A stretch of DNA of 64,000 nucleotides from Halorubrum trapanicum (lineage in GTDB: Archaea; Halobacteriota; Halobacteria; Halobacteriales; Haloferacaceae), in NCBI RefSeq assembly GCF_017873555.1, contig NZ_JAGGKE010000012.1, positions 28,782-92,781 on the forward strand. The letters run 5' to 3'. Numbering within the stretch: position 1 is the stretch's first letter; every line of letters begins with the position of its first letter. The notes beneath the pieces were generated by a model. It worked only from the letters and a program-made list of their open reading frames with translations, had not been told where the DNA came from and ran no database searches. Shown here piece after piece: positions 16,081 through 23,938 of the stretch. The position numbers and the translations under genes are program-made.

Positions 16081-17055
16081 ATGGCTAATCCGGGAGAATT
16101 CACCGATATCTCTTTTGCCGTAACATCAGATAAAGGGAAGTTAGGTACTCGAGCTGCTTTACTCATCAAGTCAATCCGCAATCACTATCCAAAAGCTAAA
16201 ATATATAATTTTATACCTGAGTTAAGTTATCCAGATCTCAACAATGATTTAAAATCTTTTTTTGAGTCGTCATCAACAGTCATCGTTGATGAGATCCCCA
16301 TGCCAGAATATCCGTTAACTGCTCTCCACCGTGCATTTATCGAAGCAGCTAACGCATCTGACAGTCGCTATATTGCTGCACTGGATACGGATACTATACT
16401 GTTATCCAAACTTCAGAAACCAGATACAAATGGTGACCCTGAGCTTTTTTTAAAACCGGAAGATAGTGGCGAAGACTACTGGGGGTCATCTCACTCAAAA
16501 GACGATTGGCGCGGGGTGTACAATCATTTTGGCGTTGAGCCACCAAAAATGCCATCGAATCTGTATAGTTCGGTGGACAACAGACAATTGATCGCCCCCT
16601 ATTATCAGGGTGCGGTTATTATCACACAGAATAGAAATTTTCCCTCTCGTTGGCTAGAGATGACACGAGAGGCTGTTGATGAAGAGATATATGATCACGA
16701 CGAATCGTGGTTCCATGAACAGATTGTTCTCGGCGTCTTGAGCACCCAGTATGATGTCGGATTGCTATCAAACGAACAAAACTATCCACTGTATGCAAGG
16801 CTGAATTGTCCATCTGATGTCCAATTGGTGCATTACGTGCGTGACGGAACACTTTCTAGGTTCAAAGACTCTCCACAATTCAAGGCTGTCACACAATTCC
16901 GTGAGTTTGATGAAGTGGCCACCCCTGCGACTCTCTCAGATTACTACCGAATTTTTTATGATAATATCTCAAGATTCATTCCGTATCCATATCACCAAAA
17001 GATCAATATACCAATCAGCTGGGCGCGTACCACACTTGAGTTCATTCGATCTTGA
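16081..17055 (+). CDS. GT-A-fold nucleotide-sugar transferase (GT8-like)
   Basis: This 324-residue protein has ISFAVTSDKGKLGTRAALLIKSIRNHYPKAK at the N terminus and YIAALDTDTILLSKL, a DxD motif in the GT8/nucleotide-diphospho-sugar transferase position. It also has YYQGAVIITQNRNFPSRW and WFHEQIVLGVL, which matches the acceptor-side D/E-Q-x-x-L segment of GT8 enzymes. No membrane helix is obvious. Codons are AT-rich. It is the last rightward gene of the island, 54 bases after the sulfatase-like gene. The 266 bases that follow, up to the ABC exporter, hold only AT-rich sequence. Confidence 0.65.
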   Translation: MANPGEFTDISFAVTSDKGKLGTRAALLIKSIRNHYPKAKIYNFIPELSYPDLNNDLKSFFESSSTVIVDEIPMPEYPLTALHRAFIEAANASDSRYIAALDTDTILLSKLQKPDTNGDPELFLKPEDSGEDYWGSSHSKDDWRGVYNHFGVEPPKMPSNLYSSVDNRQLIAPYYQGAVIITQNRNFPSRWLEMTREAVDEEIYDHDESWFHEQIVLGVLSTQYDVGLLSNEQNYPLYARLNCPSDVQLVHYVRDGTLSRFKDSPQFKAVTQFREFDEVATPATLSDYYRIFYDNISRFIPYPYHQKINIPISWARTTLEFIRS

Positions 17056-17321
17056 GGATCGCTATAGCTAACAGTATACGACTGTTCGATCAGATTCTCA
17101 GATCGTTCTCGATATGAGCCTCCTTAGCCTTCTGTATGCCAAACAAACCAATAATGAAATAGGTTATACGCTCATTTGACTTATTCTCTGTAAGCATTTA
17201 CTGATTTGATATGTTGATTTAATGGCAATACCGTTATAGGATATGTGTATGTGTCAGGACGTTGGAATTTGAAGCATCGACAGTGGATCTGATTGTCAAA
17301 CCGGTATCACTCATGGATACT

Positions 17322-19130
17322 TTACCCACTCACCTGCGTAGCGTACAACTCTGCATACTTCCCCTCTTGATTAAGCAATTCTCCGTGTTCTCCATACTCT
17401 GATATACGTCCGTCCTCGACAGTGTAAATTCGATCCGCATTCTTTACGGTTGACAACCGGTGAGCAATTGTGATAATGATGTAATCGCGGTCCATTTCTT
17501 CGATCGCCTGCTGTACTTCTTGCTCCAGATTCGTGTCGAGATCACTAGTTGCTTCATCAAGAATCAGTATGTCAGCATCGGCAAGCAACGCCCGAGCAAG
17601 CGCCACTCGCTGTTTCTGCCCACCAGAAAGACGGATCCCGTCATCCCCCAATAGCGTGTCATACCCGCTCGGCAGGCCATCAAAGAACTCGTCAACCTTC
17701 GCGATTTCACATACCTTTTCAATCTCAGCTTTCGACGCATCCCGGTTCGCGACAGTCAGGTTATACCGGAGCGTGTCGTCGAAGATATAGGGATTCTGTC
17801 GGACGACAGCGAGATGATCGCGCCACTCGTTAATGCCCATTTCTCCAATCAGTTCGCCGTTCGCTGTAATCTGGCCGTCGTCCGGTTCGTACATACGCGC
17901 GAGCAGTGCAGCAATCGTCGATTTGCCAGCTCCAGACTGACCGACAAATGCGATGAATTCCCCCTGATGAGCCTCAAATTCGATTCCCTGGAGGACATCT
18001 TCTTCTTGGTTATAGGAGAACCAGACGTCGTCGAACTCAACAGTGGTAACGGTATCCGGAGCCGAGCGGATAGCATCGCTTGGTTCCTGATAACGGGCAA
18101 GTTTGTCGACGAATTGTTGCGTGCGAACGAGGTGAGGAAGGTTATTCGAAACTTTGTAGAACAATTGATTCGCTTGGCTCGCCTGCGGACCGAGACGGAA
18201 CATCGCGAAAAGGAACACTCCGAGCGCTCCTAATGAAAGATCCGCAAATCGTAACGCGAGAAAAATGAGGACAAACACCGAGACGGCAACGATCAGGTTG
18301 TAGAAATTCTGGAGTGCGGCCTCGTTGCGCCGTAGTTTGATCTGCGATCCGGTGTAGGTTTCTACGGCATCAACGAAGTCCTCGCGAAGCTCGTTAGCGA
18401 TACCGAAAATACGGATGTCGCGAACGCCCTGTGTTCCAGCTTGTGCCGCCGACTGACGTTTTTCGTTAGCCTCTGCAACCTCGTTCCCGAGGTCGTAACC
18501 TGATTCTATCACGCTTTGTACCATGTACGTGAGTCCGCCTAGGAACACAACTGTAAATATTGTGAGTTCAGGGGAGATGACGAACGCGACAAAGAGATAA
18601 ACGAGTGAAAGTAACCCGACTTGGAGTAAGCGAACCCCGTTCTTAATCACTTCTCCCGCGAAGTTGGTCTGTGTGATGATCGCATTTAGAATGTCGTCTG
18701 AGCCCTCCTCGTCGAAGTATTTAATACGGGCCTCAAGAGCGCGATCGAACGCCTCGATCTGGAGGTGCTGGACGTAGTAGGTTTGGATCGCCGCCCGGAA
18801 CCACGCACCGAAGAAGCTCGACGTATACCGAACGAACATCACCGCTGCGACGCCTACAACGACTGTTGACAGGGAGAACGGGATGTTCAACAGCTGGTAC
18901 ACCGAGACGAATATCGCCATCACTCCACTCGCATTGGCTGCCGGGTCACCGTTGGATTGGACAAGTTCGATGACCGGGAGAATGAAGCCCAACCCGACCG
19001 CCTCGAGTCCCGCCGCGGTCACGCCGAACACGACAATAAGGGCAGTCAGTTTCGGATCGAACTCCGCGACTTTCCGGAGTGCGATTAACTTCTCACGTCT
19101 CGACACCTGCTCCGATTCGGATTCAGACAT
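17322..19130 (-). CDS. ABC exporter, fused membrane and ATPase domains (PglK/MsbA-like)
   Basis: The 602-residue half-transporter has about six N-terminal membrane helices (LTALIVVFGVTAAGLEAVGLGFILPVIELV onward). These are followed by an ATPase with Walker A GQSGAGKSTIAALL, Q-loop VVRQNPYIF, signature LSGGQKQRVALARALL, Walker B ADILILDEATSDLD and H-loop ITIAHRLSTV. It works as a homodimer. Beside a glycan island the likely job is flipping a lipid-linked oligosaccharide across the membrane, as PglK does; lipid export is the alternative. ATG 19130 is the start. Composition lies between the AT-rich island and the GC-rich chromosome. Confidence 0.82.
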   Translation of the reverse strand: MSESESEQVSRREKLIALRKVAEFDPKLTALIVVFGVTAAGLEAVGLGFILPVIELVQSNGDPAANASGVMAIFVSVYQLLNIPFSLSTVVVGVAAVMFVRYTSSFFGAWFRAAIQTYYVQHLQIEAFDRALEARIKYFDEEGSDDILNAIITQTNFAGEVIKNGVRLLQVGLLSLVYLFVAFVISPELTIFTVVFLGGLTYMVQSVIESGYDLGNEVAEANEKRQSAAQAGTQGVRDIRIFGIANELREDFVDAVETYTGSQIKLRRNEAALQNFYNLIVAVSVFVLIFLALRFADLSLGALGVFLFAMFRLGPQASQANQLFYKVSNNLPHLVRTQQFVDKLARYQEPSDAIRSAPDTVTTVEFDDVWFSYNQEEDVLQGIEFEAHQGEFIAFVGQSGAGKSTIAALLARMYEPDDGQITANGELIGEMGINEWRDHLAVVRQNPYIFDDTLRYNLTVANRDASKAEIEKVCEIAKVDEFFDGLPSGYDTLLGDDGIRLSGGQKQRVALARALLADADILILDEATSDLDTNLEQEVQQAIEEMDRDYIIITIAHRLSTVKNADRIYTVEDGRISEYGEHGELLNQEGKYAELYATQVSG

Positions 19131-19560
19131 GATGAAGGGTCAGTTCATCGTCCAGTATTTGGGGAAGATACATAAGTTCATTCGTTCGATAGGTGTCGGT
19201 AACATCTTATTATTCGTGATAGATTCTATATTGTTCACTCACCAAAAGCGCCCAATATTCATCTCTGGAACCGGTCCCCTCGGAATGTTCACTACCCCGC
19301 GAGGAGGACAATTACCGATAATCAGCAGGCTACGCCAGCGGAGTGAACCGAAATCTCCACGAGAAACACACCAAATTGTTCTCAATAGAACTCCGTGCCG
19401 CTACTGTGGTGCCGACACTGTCTGTCGATTCCCGGTGTCGTTTTGCCGATCGTCTCGCGACATCCGGCTTCCGTAACCCCCTACTTTCGCATGCGGAGGC
19501 GGCTGTCGCTCTGGCCTTACCGCTGGGTACGTGGCTCCGTGAGCCGATACCAACGAAGAG
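19131..19560. other. non-coding interval
   Basis: I see no supportable gene in these 430 bases. Bases 19150-19260 are AT-rich and probably carry the promoter of the leftward ABC exporter. Bases 19380-19560 have higher GC and may be decayed coding sequence downstream of the small membrane-protein gene. Confidence 0.4.
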
Positions 19561-19737
19561 TCACTCTGTGGGCGCGTGCCACAGAAGGCCGTCCGCCATG
19601 ACGAGATAACACAACACACCTGCGGTCGCGATGGCAATCAGGCGGGCGTTAAGCACTGTACCGACGCTGTAAGCGATGATGAGCGTGACAGGGATGACTG
19701 TTAACACGAAATCCGGATATTGGTAGCGGTCGGTCAT
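19561..19737 (-). CDS. small two-helix membrane protein
   Basis: A 58-codon reading from ATG 19737 to TGA 19561 encodes MTDRYQYPDFVLTVIPVT, then LIIAYSVGTVLNARL, AIATAGVLCYLVMADGLLW and HAPTE. It contains two hydrophobic helices with a short basic turn. It lies 26 bases after the stop of the small soluble gene at 19764, so the two likely form one operon. Composition and codon use look haloarchaeal and the helix pattern is convincing. The function is unknown. Confidence 0.6.
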   Translation of the reverse strand: MTDRYQYPDFVLTVIPVTLIIAYSVGTVLNARLIAIATAGVLCYLVMADGLLWHAPTE

Positions 19738-19763
19738 CCCTGGCTTGTCCTCCTGGTAGCAAC

Positions 19764-19970
19764 CTACTCCATGTCGCCCGACTCCCGGCGCGTCTGTGCG
19801 ATCCGGCGAGCGGCAGTCGGAGATCGTTCGTCGGCTGCCTCCGTCTCACAGCCGGTGACCTGTTTGCCGAACCCCTTCATGGAGCTGAACGGGTCACCCT
19901 TGATCTCACCCTCGACATCCGTGATCCCCTTCTGGAGAGAGCGAACCATTGGTTCTCGTTGACAGGTCAT
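19764..19970 (-). CDS. small conserved hypothetical protein
   Basis: From ATG 19970 (68 residues) the sequence reads MTCQREPMVRSLQKGITDVE, then GEIKGDPFSSMKGFGKQVTGCETEAADE and a tail with AARRIAQTRRESGDME. I recall similar short proteins from other haloarchaea. A GGAGAG five bases before ATG 19970 resembles a ribosome site, and an AT-rich TATA region (TAATAAAACTAATTAGATAT) lies just upstream. ATG 19949 is an alternative start. It is soluble and mixed-charge with two Cys. No function is known. It is probably co-transcribed with the membrane protein at 19561. Confidence 0.55.
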   Translation of the reverse strand: MTCQREPMVRSLQKGITDVEGEIKGDPFSSMKGFGKQVTGCETEAADERSPTAARRIAQTRRESGDME

Positions 19971-20020
19971 CCTCTCTCCTCGGTAATAAAACTAATTAGA
20001 TATAATTAGGGAGTGACGAG

Positions 20021-20097
20021 GTGAAATCTCACGGCTTCAACCGTGCGAGGAGGTCACTGCGGTTTGTTCGCACGGGTTACGAGTCATTGACCTCCTC
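20021..20097. repeat. paired hairpins, possible right end of a lost IS200/IS605-type element
   Basis: CACGG-CTTCAA-CCGTG forms a small hairpin near 20030-20045. It is followed by a 10-bp perfect inverted repeat, GAGGAGGTCA (20047-20056) with TGACCTCCTC (20088-20097). A GC hairpin with a TTCAA/TGAA-type loop next to GAGGTC resembles the right ends of haloarchaeal TnpB elements, such as the one at 61645. No transposase is attached. The loop sequence CGCACGGGTT could also pair with AACCGTGCG upstream, giving alternative folds. Confidence 0.35.
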
Positions 20098-20712
20098 CCG
20101 CGCCTTTACAGTAGGTGCCGAAGTACTGGAGAGATTCGGTTGAGTTCCGTTTCTCGTGATCGAGAAAGGCCGATCAAGTCGACGTTTTCCTCAGTGAACC
20201 ACTGTCCGAGAGCGAAAAAGAGTGGTATCCGCAAGCGGTTTGGCAATCTTGTCAGTAGTCAGCGGCGTGCTGACCCGGTGGAATCCGGATCAGCCCCACA
20301 TCTGTCGCGATCCGTCCGGGACTGACAGCACGAACAGCCGAAACAGTGCTGTCGAGACGGCTGGTCGATCAGCGAATTCTCGCTGCTCAGCAAGGAACAG
20401 ACACACCAGAATCCACGGATTGTACATCGCCACCGCGAACAGAAACTCGAACAGCCGCACCGCAAACCTCGGTGACGACGTTCGCGGCAGAAACTCACCG
20501 ATCTTCCGGTAGGAGGTTTCGATTCCCCATCGGCGGCGATATGCTTCTGTAAGCGGTTCAGCGGCATCTTTCGAGACCGCACAGTTCGTCACAAGGCAAA
20601 ACGAGTCGTCGTCTCGTGTGCGGTGCGGGACGACGACGAGTGTTACTGGCACCCGGCCGGTCGGTGGATTCTTTCGCACCAGCTCGTAATCTGTGACGAA
20701 TCGAGAAGCGTC

Positions 20713-20742
20713 GTGGGCGTCAAGCGCACGCTTGACGCCCAC
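20713..20742. repeat. 14-bp perfect inverted repeat, 2-nt spacer
   Basis: GTGGGCGTCAAGCG (20713-20726) and CGCTTGACGCCCAC (20729-20742) lie inside the transposase coding sequence, over the codons for VGVKRALDAH. This is one of four such palindromes in this element. Confidence 0.85.
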
Positions 20743-20881
20743 AGTCTGTGGCGCACGCACAGCGAACTCGAGGTCAAGCTCAACGAACGTCTCAACGAGT
20801 GGCACGCGGTAGAAGCCGCGATCACAGTAGACGCGGTTGATCTCGACGAATTCTCGAGCAGTGGCGACGAGCCGGCGAATC

Positions 20882-20904
20882 GACTCCCGCAGCGTGCGGG
20901 AGTC
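20882..20904. repeat. 10-bp perfect inverted repeat, 3-nt spacer
   Basis: GACTCCCGCA (20882-20891) and TGCGGGAGTC (20895-20904) flank GCG inside the transposase gene, over the codons for NDSRTLRES. Confidence 0.8.
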
Positions 20905-21126
20905 ATTCGCCTCGACAGATTCCGATGCGAGCGTGAATCGAACGGCAGGATCGACGATACAGAGTGTCACAAATGCGTACGCGAGGTTTGTTCCGCGGTC
21001 TGGATTGACCGAACAGACGTGTGGTGTATCGTCCGATCCGTAGTAGAGCCATTCGTGAATATCGAGCGCAACATCGACAGAACGAGTGAACGCTCGCTGG
21101 CGGCCGGCGTGAGCGAACGTGGCTGT

Positions 21127-21162
21127 CCGGACGCCATCGAACTAAGTGTCGATGGCGTCCGG
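21127..21162. repeat. 14-bp perfect inverted repeat spanning the in-frame stop
   Basis: CCGGACGCCATCGA (21127-21140) and TCGATGGCGTCCGG (21149-21162) are separated by ACTAAGTG. The interrupting TAG of the transposase lies in this spacer (CTA at 21142-21144), so the stop sits in the loop of a strong hairpin. Confidence 0.85.
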
Positions 21163-21287
21163 GCTCAGTCCACGAAGATGGTAGAGCAGTGATTTGGCAA
21201 GCGGACTCCGTTGGAGATCAATCTCTTCATTCCGAGCAAGCTGAAGCTCTTTCGCGGTTGTATGAACGAATTCGCCGTCGAAGGAAC

Positions 21288-21322
21288 TCCGAGCGAGGAC
21301 TTTCTGGAAGTCCTCGCTCGGA
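21288..21322. repeat. 15-bp perfect inverted repeat, 5-nt spacer
   Basis: TCCGAGCGAGGACTT (21288-21302) and AAGTCCTCGCTCGGA (21308-21322) flank TCTGG, inside the codons for PSEDFQKVLARSS of the transposase. Confidence 0.85.
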
Positions 21323-21485
21323 TACTGTCCGTTCGGCTTCGTCGAAAAATCAAGATGTGTGAATAACAGCCTAAAAGCAGCACGAGACAGCTGTTTCGCC
21401 TCAGTTGTGTGGATCAGACCGCAGATTGGTCACCACCAACGAAAACGACGACTCAGCTACTTCGGCACCTACTGTTGAGGAGCGG

Positions 21486-21575
21486 GTGACGTCGGGAACG
21501 CCGTTCCTCGCGGAACACTTCGAGAAGGCAGCAGTCGAGCTTCGAGAGAAACTGGGCGAGCAGTCTGACGAATAG
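21486..21575 (+). pseudogene. C-terminal gene fragment beside the insertion sequence
   Basis: A 29-codon reading (GTG 21486 to TAG 21573-21575) encodes VTSGTPFLAEHFEKAAVELR and then EKLGEQSDE, an acidic amphipathic helix typical of a haloarchaeal protein end. It begins ten bases outside the IS right end and probably belonged to a gene cut by the insertion. The parent gene is not recognised. From 21576 to 21740 I see nothing else. Confidence 0.3.
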
Positions 21576-21748
21576 CCGTGTCACCCTCGATGATCTCCCC
21601 ACTCAATCACTAGCCGCCTTGTCGGCAGTGTACTATTCAACCTGAAGCGATCAATGAGAAACTCAAATCCGTGTAACAATTACGGTGAGGGCCTCATGGC
21701 GTAATTCTGATCAAGCATCCCCGTGAATTTTTGATTCATATCAACTAC

Positions 21749-21791
21749 CAATATATATAATACGCATTATTATTTGGTGCCAAATCACCAA
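21749..21791 (+). promoter_or_regulatory. TATA region plus inverted-repeat operator candidate
   Basis: An ATATATATAATAC TATA region (about 21749-21762) is followed at 21774-21791 by TTGGTG-CCAAAT-CACCAA, a perfect 6-bp inverted repeat with 6-nt spacing that would overlap the transcription start. The IclR-type regulator at 23087 is an obvious candidate binder. Comparable palindromes sit between TATA and start before the genes at 28180 and 38475, though with different sequences. Confidence 0.45.
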
Positions 21792-21850
21792 TCAGATTCT
21801 GTCTGGTGAAGGTGCCAATGTTTAACGTTAGCGGCCACTGTCAATTTGAT

Positions 21851-22984
21851 ATGACACAGATTGTCGAATATGAGCTTTTCAAGGTACCACCACGCTGGCT
21901 CTTTTTGAAGATTGAAACCAGCGATGGGACGGTCGGCTGGGGAGAACCAATATTAGAGGGTCGTGCAGAGACCGTCAAAAGTGCCGTCAACGAGCTGATG
22001 GAGGGCTATCTGCTTGGTGAAGAGTCAAGCCAAATAGAGAAGCTCTGGCAGACAATGTACCGAGGGGGGTTCTATCGAGGTGGTCCGGTGTTGATGTCTG
22101 CCATTGCTGGGATCGACCAAGCGCTCTGGGACATCAAGGGGAAGTACACCGGAGAATCAGTCTCCGAATTGCTCGGGGGACGGACACGCGAACACGTCCC
22201 ACTATACAAACGATTGGTACCAGAGACCGTCGAAGAAGTCTCGTCTCTCGTTGAGGACGCCGTCTCAGACGGATTCGACACGCTCAAACTGCTCACGACG
22301 TATCAAACGTCGCCGATCGAGTCGACCGTAGATATTGACGAGATCTGTAAACACCTTGCGACGGCACGCGAGGTTGCCGGCCGGGGGGTCGATATCGGGA
22401 TTGACCTTCACGGGCACATCTCCGCGAGCATGGCTCCAAGGGTGCTTTCTCGACTAGCAGAGTACGATCCGATGTTTGTCGAGGAGGTTGTTCGGCCGGA
22501 GCATCTTGCCATGCTCGATCGATCCGCGGCATACGATATTCCAATCGCGTTCGGCGAACGATTGTACTCTCGGTGGGAGTTTCAGCCACATCTGGAAGCA
22601 GGACGGCTCGACATCGTACAACCGGATGTTTCCCACGCAGGCGGGATAACTGAGATTCAGAACATTGCCTCACTCGCTGAGACGTACGGAGCGAAACTGA
22701 TGATGAACTGCTCTGTCGGACCGATCGCATACTCAGCAAGTACGCAGCTGAGTCACCACCTCCCGAACGCGATTCAACAGCCTACTATCGGAGAGAGATA
22801 CATCGACGATTACGTCGATAATGCGGAGGATCTCCATAGTGAGGAGGGTCATGTAACACTCCCTACGAAGCCCGGTCTCGGGATCGAGGTGAATGAAACG
22901 GGCGTACGAGAGCACGCCGGTGAAGGAAGTGAATGGCGGACACCAGTCCGCCGATACAACGATGGAAGCTTCGTCGAGTGGTGA
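21851..22984 (+). CDS. enolase-superfamily protein, DgoD-like but lacking two catalytic residues
   Basis: This protein (377 residues from ATG 21851) aligns over its length with the galactonate dehydratase at 33771-34925. Shared features include IVEYELFKVPPRWLFLKIET, GGFYRGGPVLMSAIAG, IDLHGHISASMA, MFVEE, FGERLYSRWEF, QPDVSHAGGITE and the ending RRYNDGSFVEW. In DgoD the catalytic His lies in PHCPLGP and a Glu in QEQS. Here these are MNCSVGP (Asn286) and QQPT (Gln310). The metal-binding Asp and two Glu appear kept. The barrel base chemistry is therefore altered; it may catalyse another reaction, bind a sugar acid, or be inactive. In-frame ATG 21818 and GTG 21806 are alternative starts. The IclR gene follows by 102 bases. 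Confidence 0.8.
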   Translation: MTQIVEYELFKVPPRWLFLKIETSDGTVGWGEPILEGRAETVKSAVNELMEGYLLGEESSQIEKLWQTMYRGGFYRGGPVLMSAIAGIDQALWDIKGKYTGESVSELLGGRTREHVPLYKRLVPETVEEVSSLVEDAVSDGFDTLKLLTTYQTSPIESTVDIDEICKHLATAREVAGRGVDIGIDLHGHISASMAPRVLSRLAEYDPMFVEEVVRPEHLAMLDRSAAYDIPIAFGERLYSRWEFQPHLEAGRLDIVQPDVSHAGGITEIQNIASLAETYGAKLMMNCSVGPIAYSASTQLSHHLPNAIQQPTIGERYIDDYVDNAEDLHSEEGHVTLPTKPGLGIEVNETGVREHAGEGSEWRTPVRRYNDGSFVEW

Positions 22985-23086
22985 GGTGTTTCCCGATGTG
23001 TTCCCAACCAGTCAGCCAGATATTGTGGAGATACCGAGGCGTACACTATCTGTATACTTATTGGTGGTGAGGGGGTACAACCGGAT

Positions 23087-23812
23087 ATGTCCGAGAGCGA
23101 TAGAATTGAGGCGACGAGAACCTCTTTCGATATTCTCGATACAATTCACGAGTTGAAAGGCGCATCGGCCGCCGAACTGATCGCCGCGACCGGCTTATCA
23201 CGCGGGGGAGTCTACAAACATCTCCGAACGTTGATGGACGTGGACGCTGTCGAGAACCAGAACGGAACATACGTGATCGGCCCGAAGTTCAATGAATACG
23301 GTCTCTCCGTGACCGGGTCTCGGCCTGTTCTCTCCCAACGTGACAAAGTTGATAAGCTCTCTCGTTCACTCAATGCGCCGACGAATCTATGGTTCTACAG
23401 TACCCCGGATTGCCACTGCCTGTACACGACCGTCGGCGACGAACAAGACCAGTATCCACGACAGCGAGGCGACACGGAATCGCTCGTGGAGAGTCCAGCG
23501 GGGAAGGCGATATTGGCGCACCTTCCGTCTGATCGGCGCGATTCGATCGTCGATGGAGACGAAACAATCGCCGCGCAGATCGAAACGATCCGGGAACGGA
23601 GCCTCCTGGAAGAGCCGCTCTCCTTTGCGCCGGAGTGGGTCTCGATAGCGACCGCAGTCAGAGACCCGGAAGACGAACCGATCGCGTCCTTAGAAGTCGT
23701 CATCCCGGCAGAGCGGGCGCGAGGCATCGACGTGAAAAACAACATCAGTGGCCTTCTCACCGAAACCGCGAACCGAATGCGCGTCGAGATGTTGGCAGGA
23801 TCGGATCGGTGA
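23087..23812 (+). CDS. IclR-family transcriptional regulator
   Basis: The 241-residue protein has an N-terminal winged helix (RTSFDILDTIHELKGASAAELIAATGLSRGGVYKHLRTL), a linker wing with NGTYVIGPKF, and a C-terminal IclR effector domain (LVESPAGKAILAHLP, SIATAVRDPEDEPIASLEVVIPA). It should bind operator DNA as a dimer and sense a small acid or sugar. Neighbouring genes for galactose and galactonate metabolism suggest it controls that regulon, possibly through the inverted repeats near 21780, 28197 and 38492. ATG 23087 lies just after a TATA-like TATACTTA. It is convergent with the secreted GH2 gene. Confidence 0.82.
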   Translation: MSESDRIEATRTSFDILDTIHELKGASAAELIAATGLSRGGVYKHLRTLMDVDAVENQNGTYVIGPKFNEYGLSVTGSRPVLSQRDKVDKLSRSLNAPTNLWFYSTPDCHCLYTTVGDEQDQYPRQRGDTESLVESPAGKAILAHLPSDRRDSIVDGDETIAAQIETIRERSLLEEPLSFAPEWVSIATAVRDPEDEPIASLEVVIPAERARGIDVKNNISGLLTETANRMRVEMLAGSDR

Positions 23813-23938
23813 GAACTAATCGTTGTGTTGTTATAAAATCTGATGTATTTTAATACTAGTCTGATTTTCTATGTTTGTTCTATGAGAACGTGGTGGCTGA
23901 TACAGTGACAGCCACTCTCAGTTACGTTCCTGTTTTTT

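Larger units (their letters stand above)
20290..21429 (-). pseudogene. DDE transposase (IS4/ISH3-like), interrupted by TAG
   Basis: One frame runs from just after a TGA at 21430-21432 to the stop at 20290 (380 codons), broken only by a TAG at 21142-21144. The N-terminal part reads LIHTTEAKQLSRAAFRLLFT and QYPSEDFQKVLARSSFDGEF. After the stop it continues FDGVRTATFAHAGRQRAFTR, then DIHEWLYYG, VYCDRGFYRVPLVE and a Y-(2)-R-(3)-E-like YRRRWGIETSYRKI. It ends in an aromatic C terminus (AVAMYNPWILVCLFL). No start codon fits the N terminus, so a second lesion near 21420 is likely. It probably cannot transpose by itself. Confidence 0.75.
20108..21475. mobile_element. insertion sequence with 18-bp terminal inverted repeats, 1368 bp
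   Basis: ACAGTAGGTGCCGAAGTA at 20108-20125 is repeated exactly inverted at 21458-21475, defining the element. It holds one leftward transposase gene of the DDE type, broken by stops. The 5-bp flanks (CCTTT and TGAGG) are not identical, so any target duplication has decayed or one flank was rearranged. Just outside the right end, a short C-terminal gene fragment remains at 21486-21575. The size matches IS4/ISH3-class haloarchaeal elements; naming the IS needs a database comparison. Confidence 0.8.
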
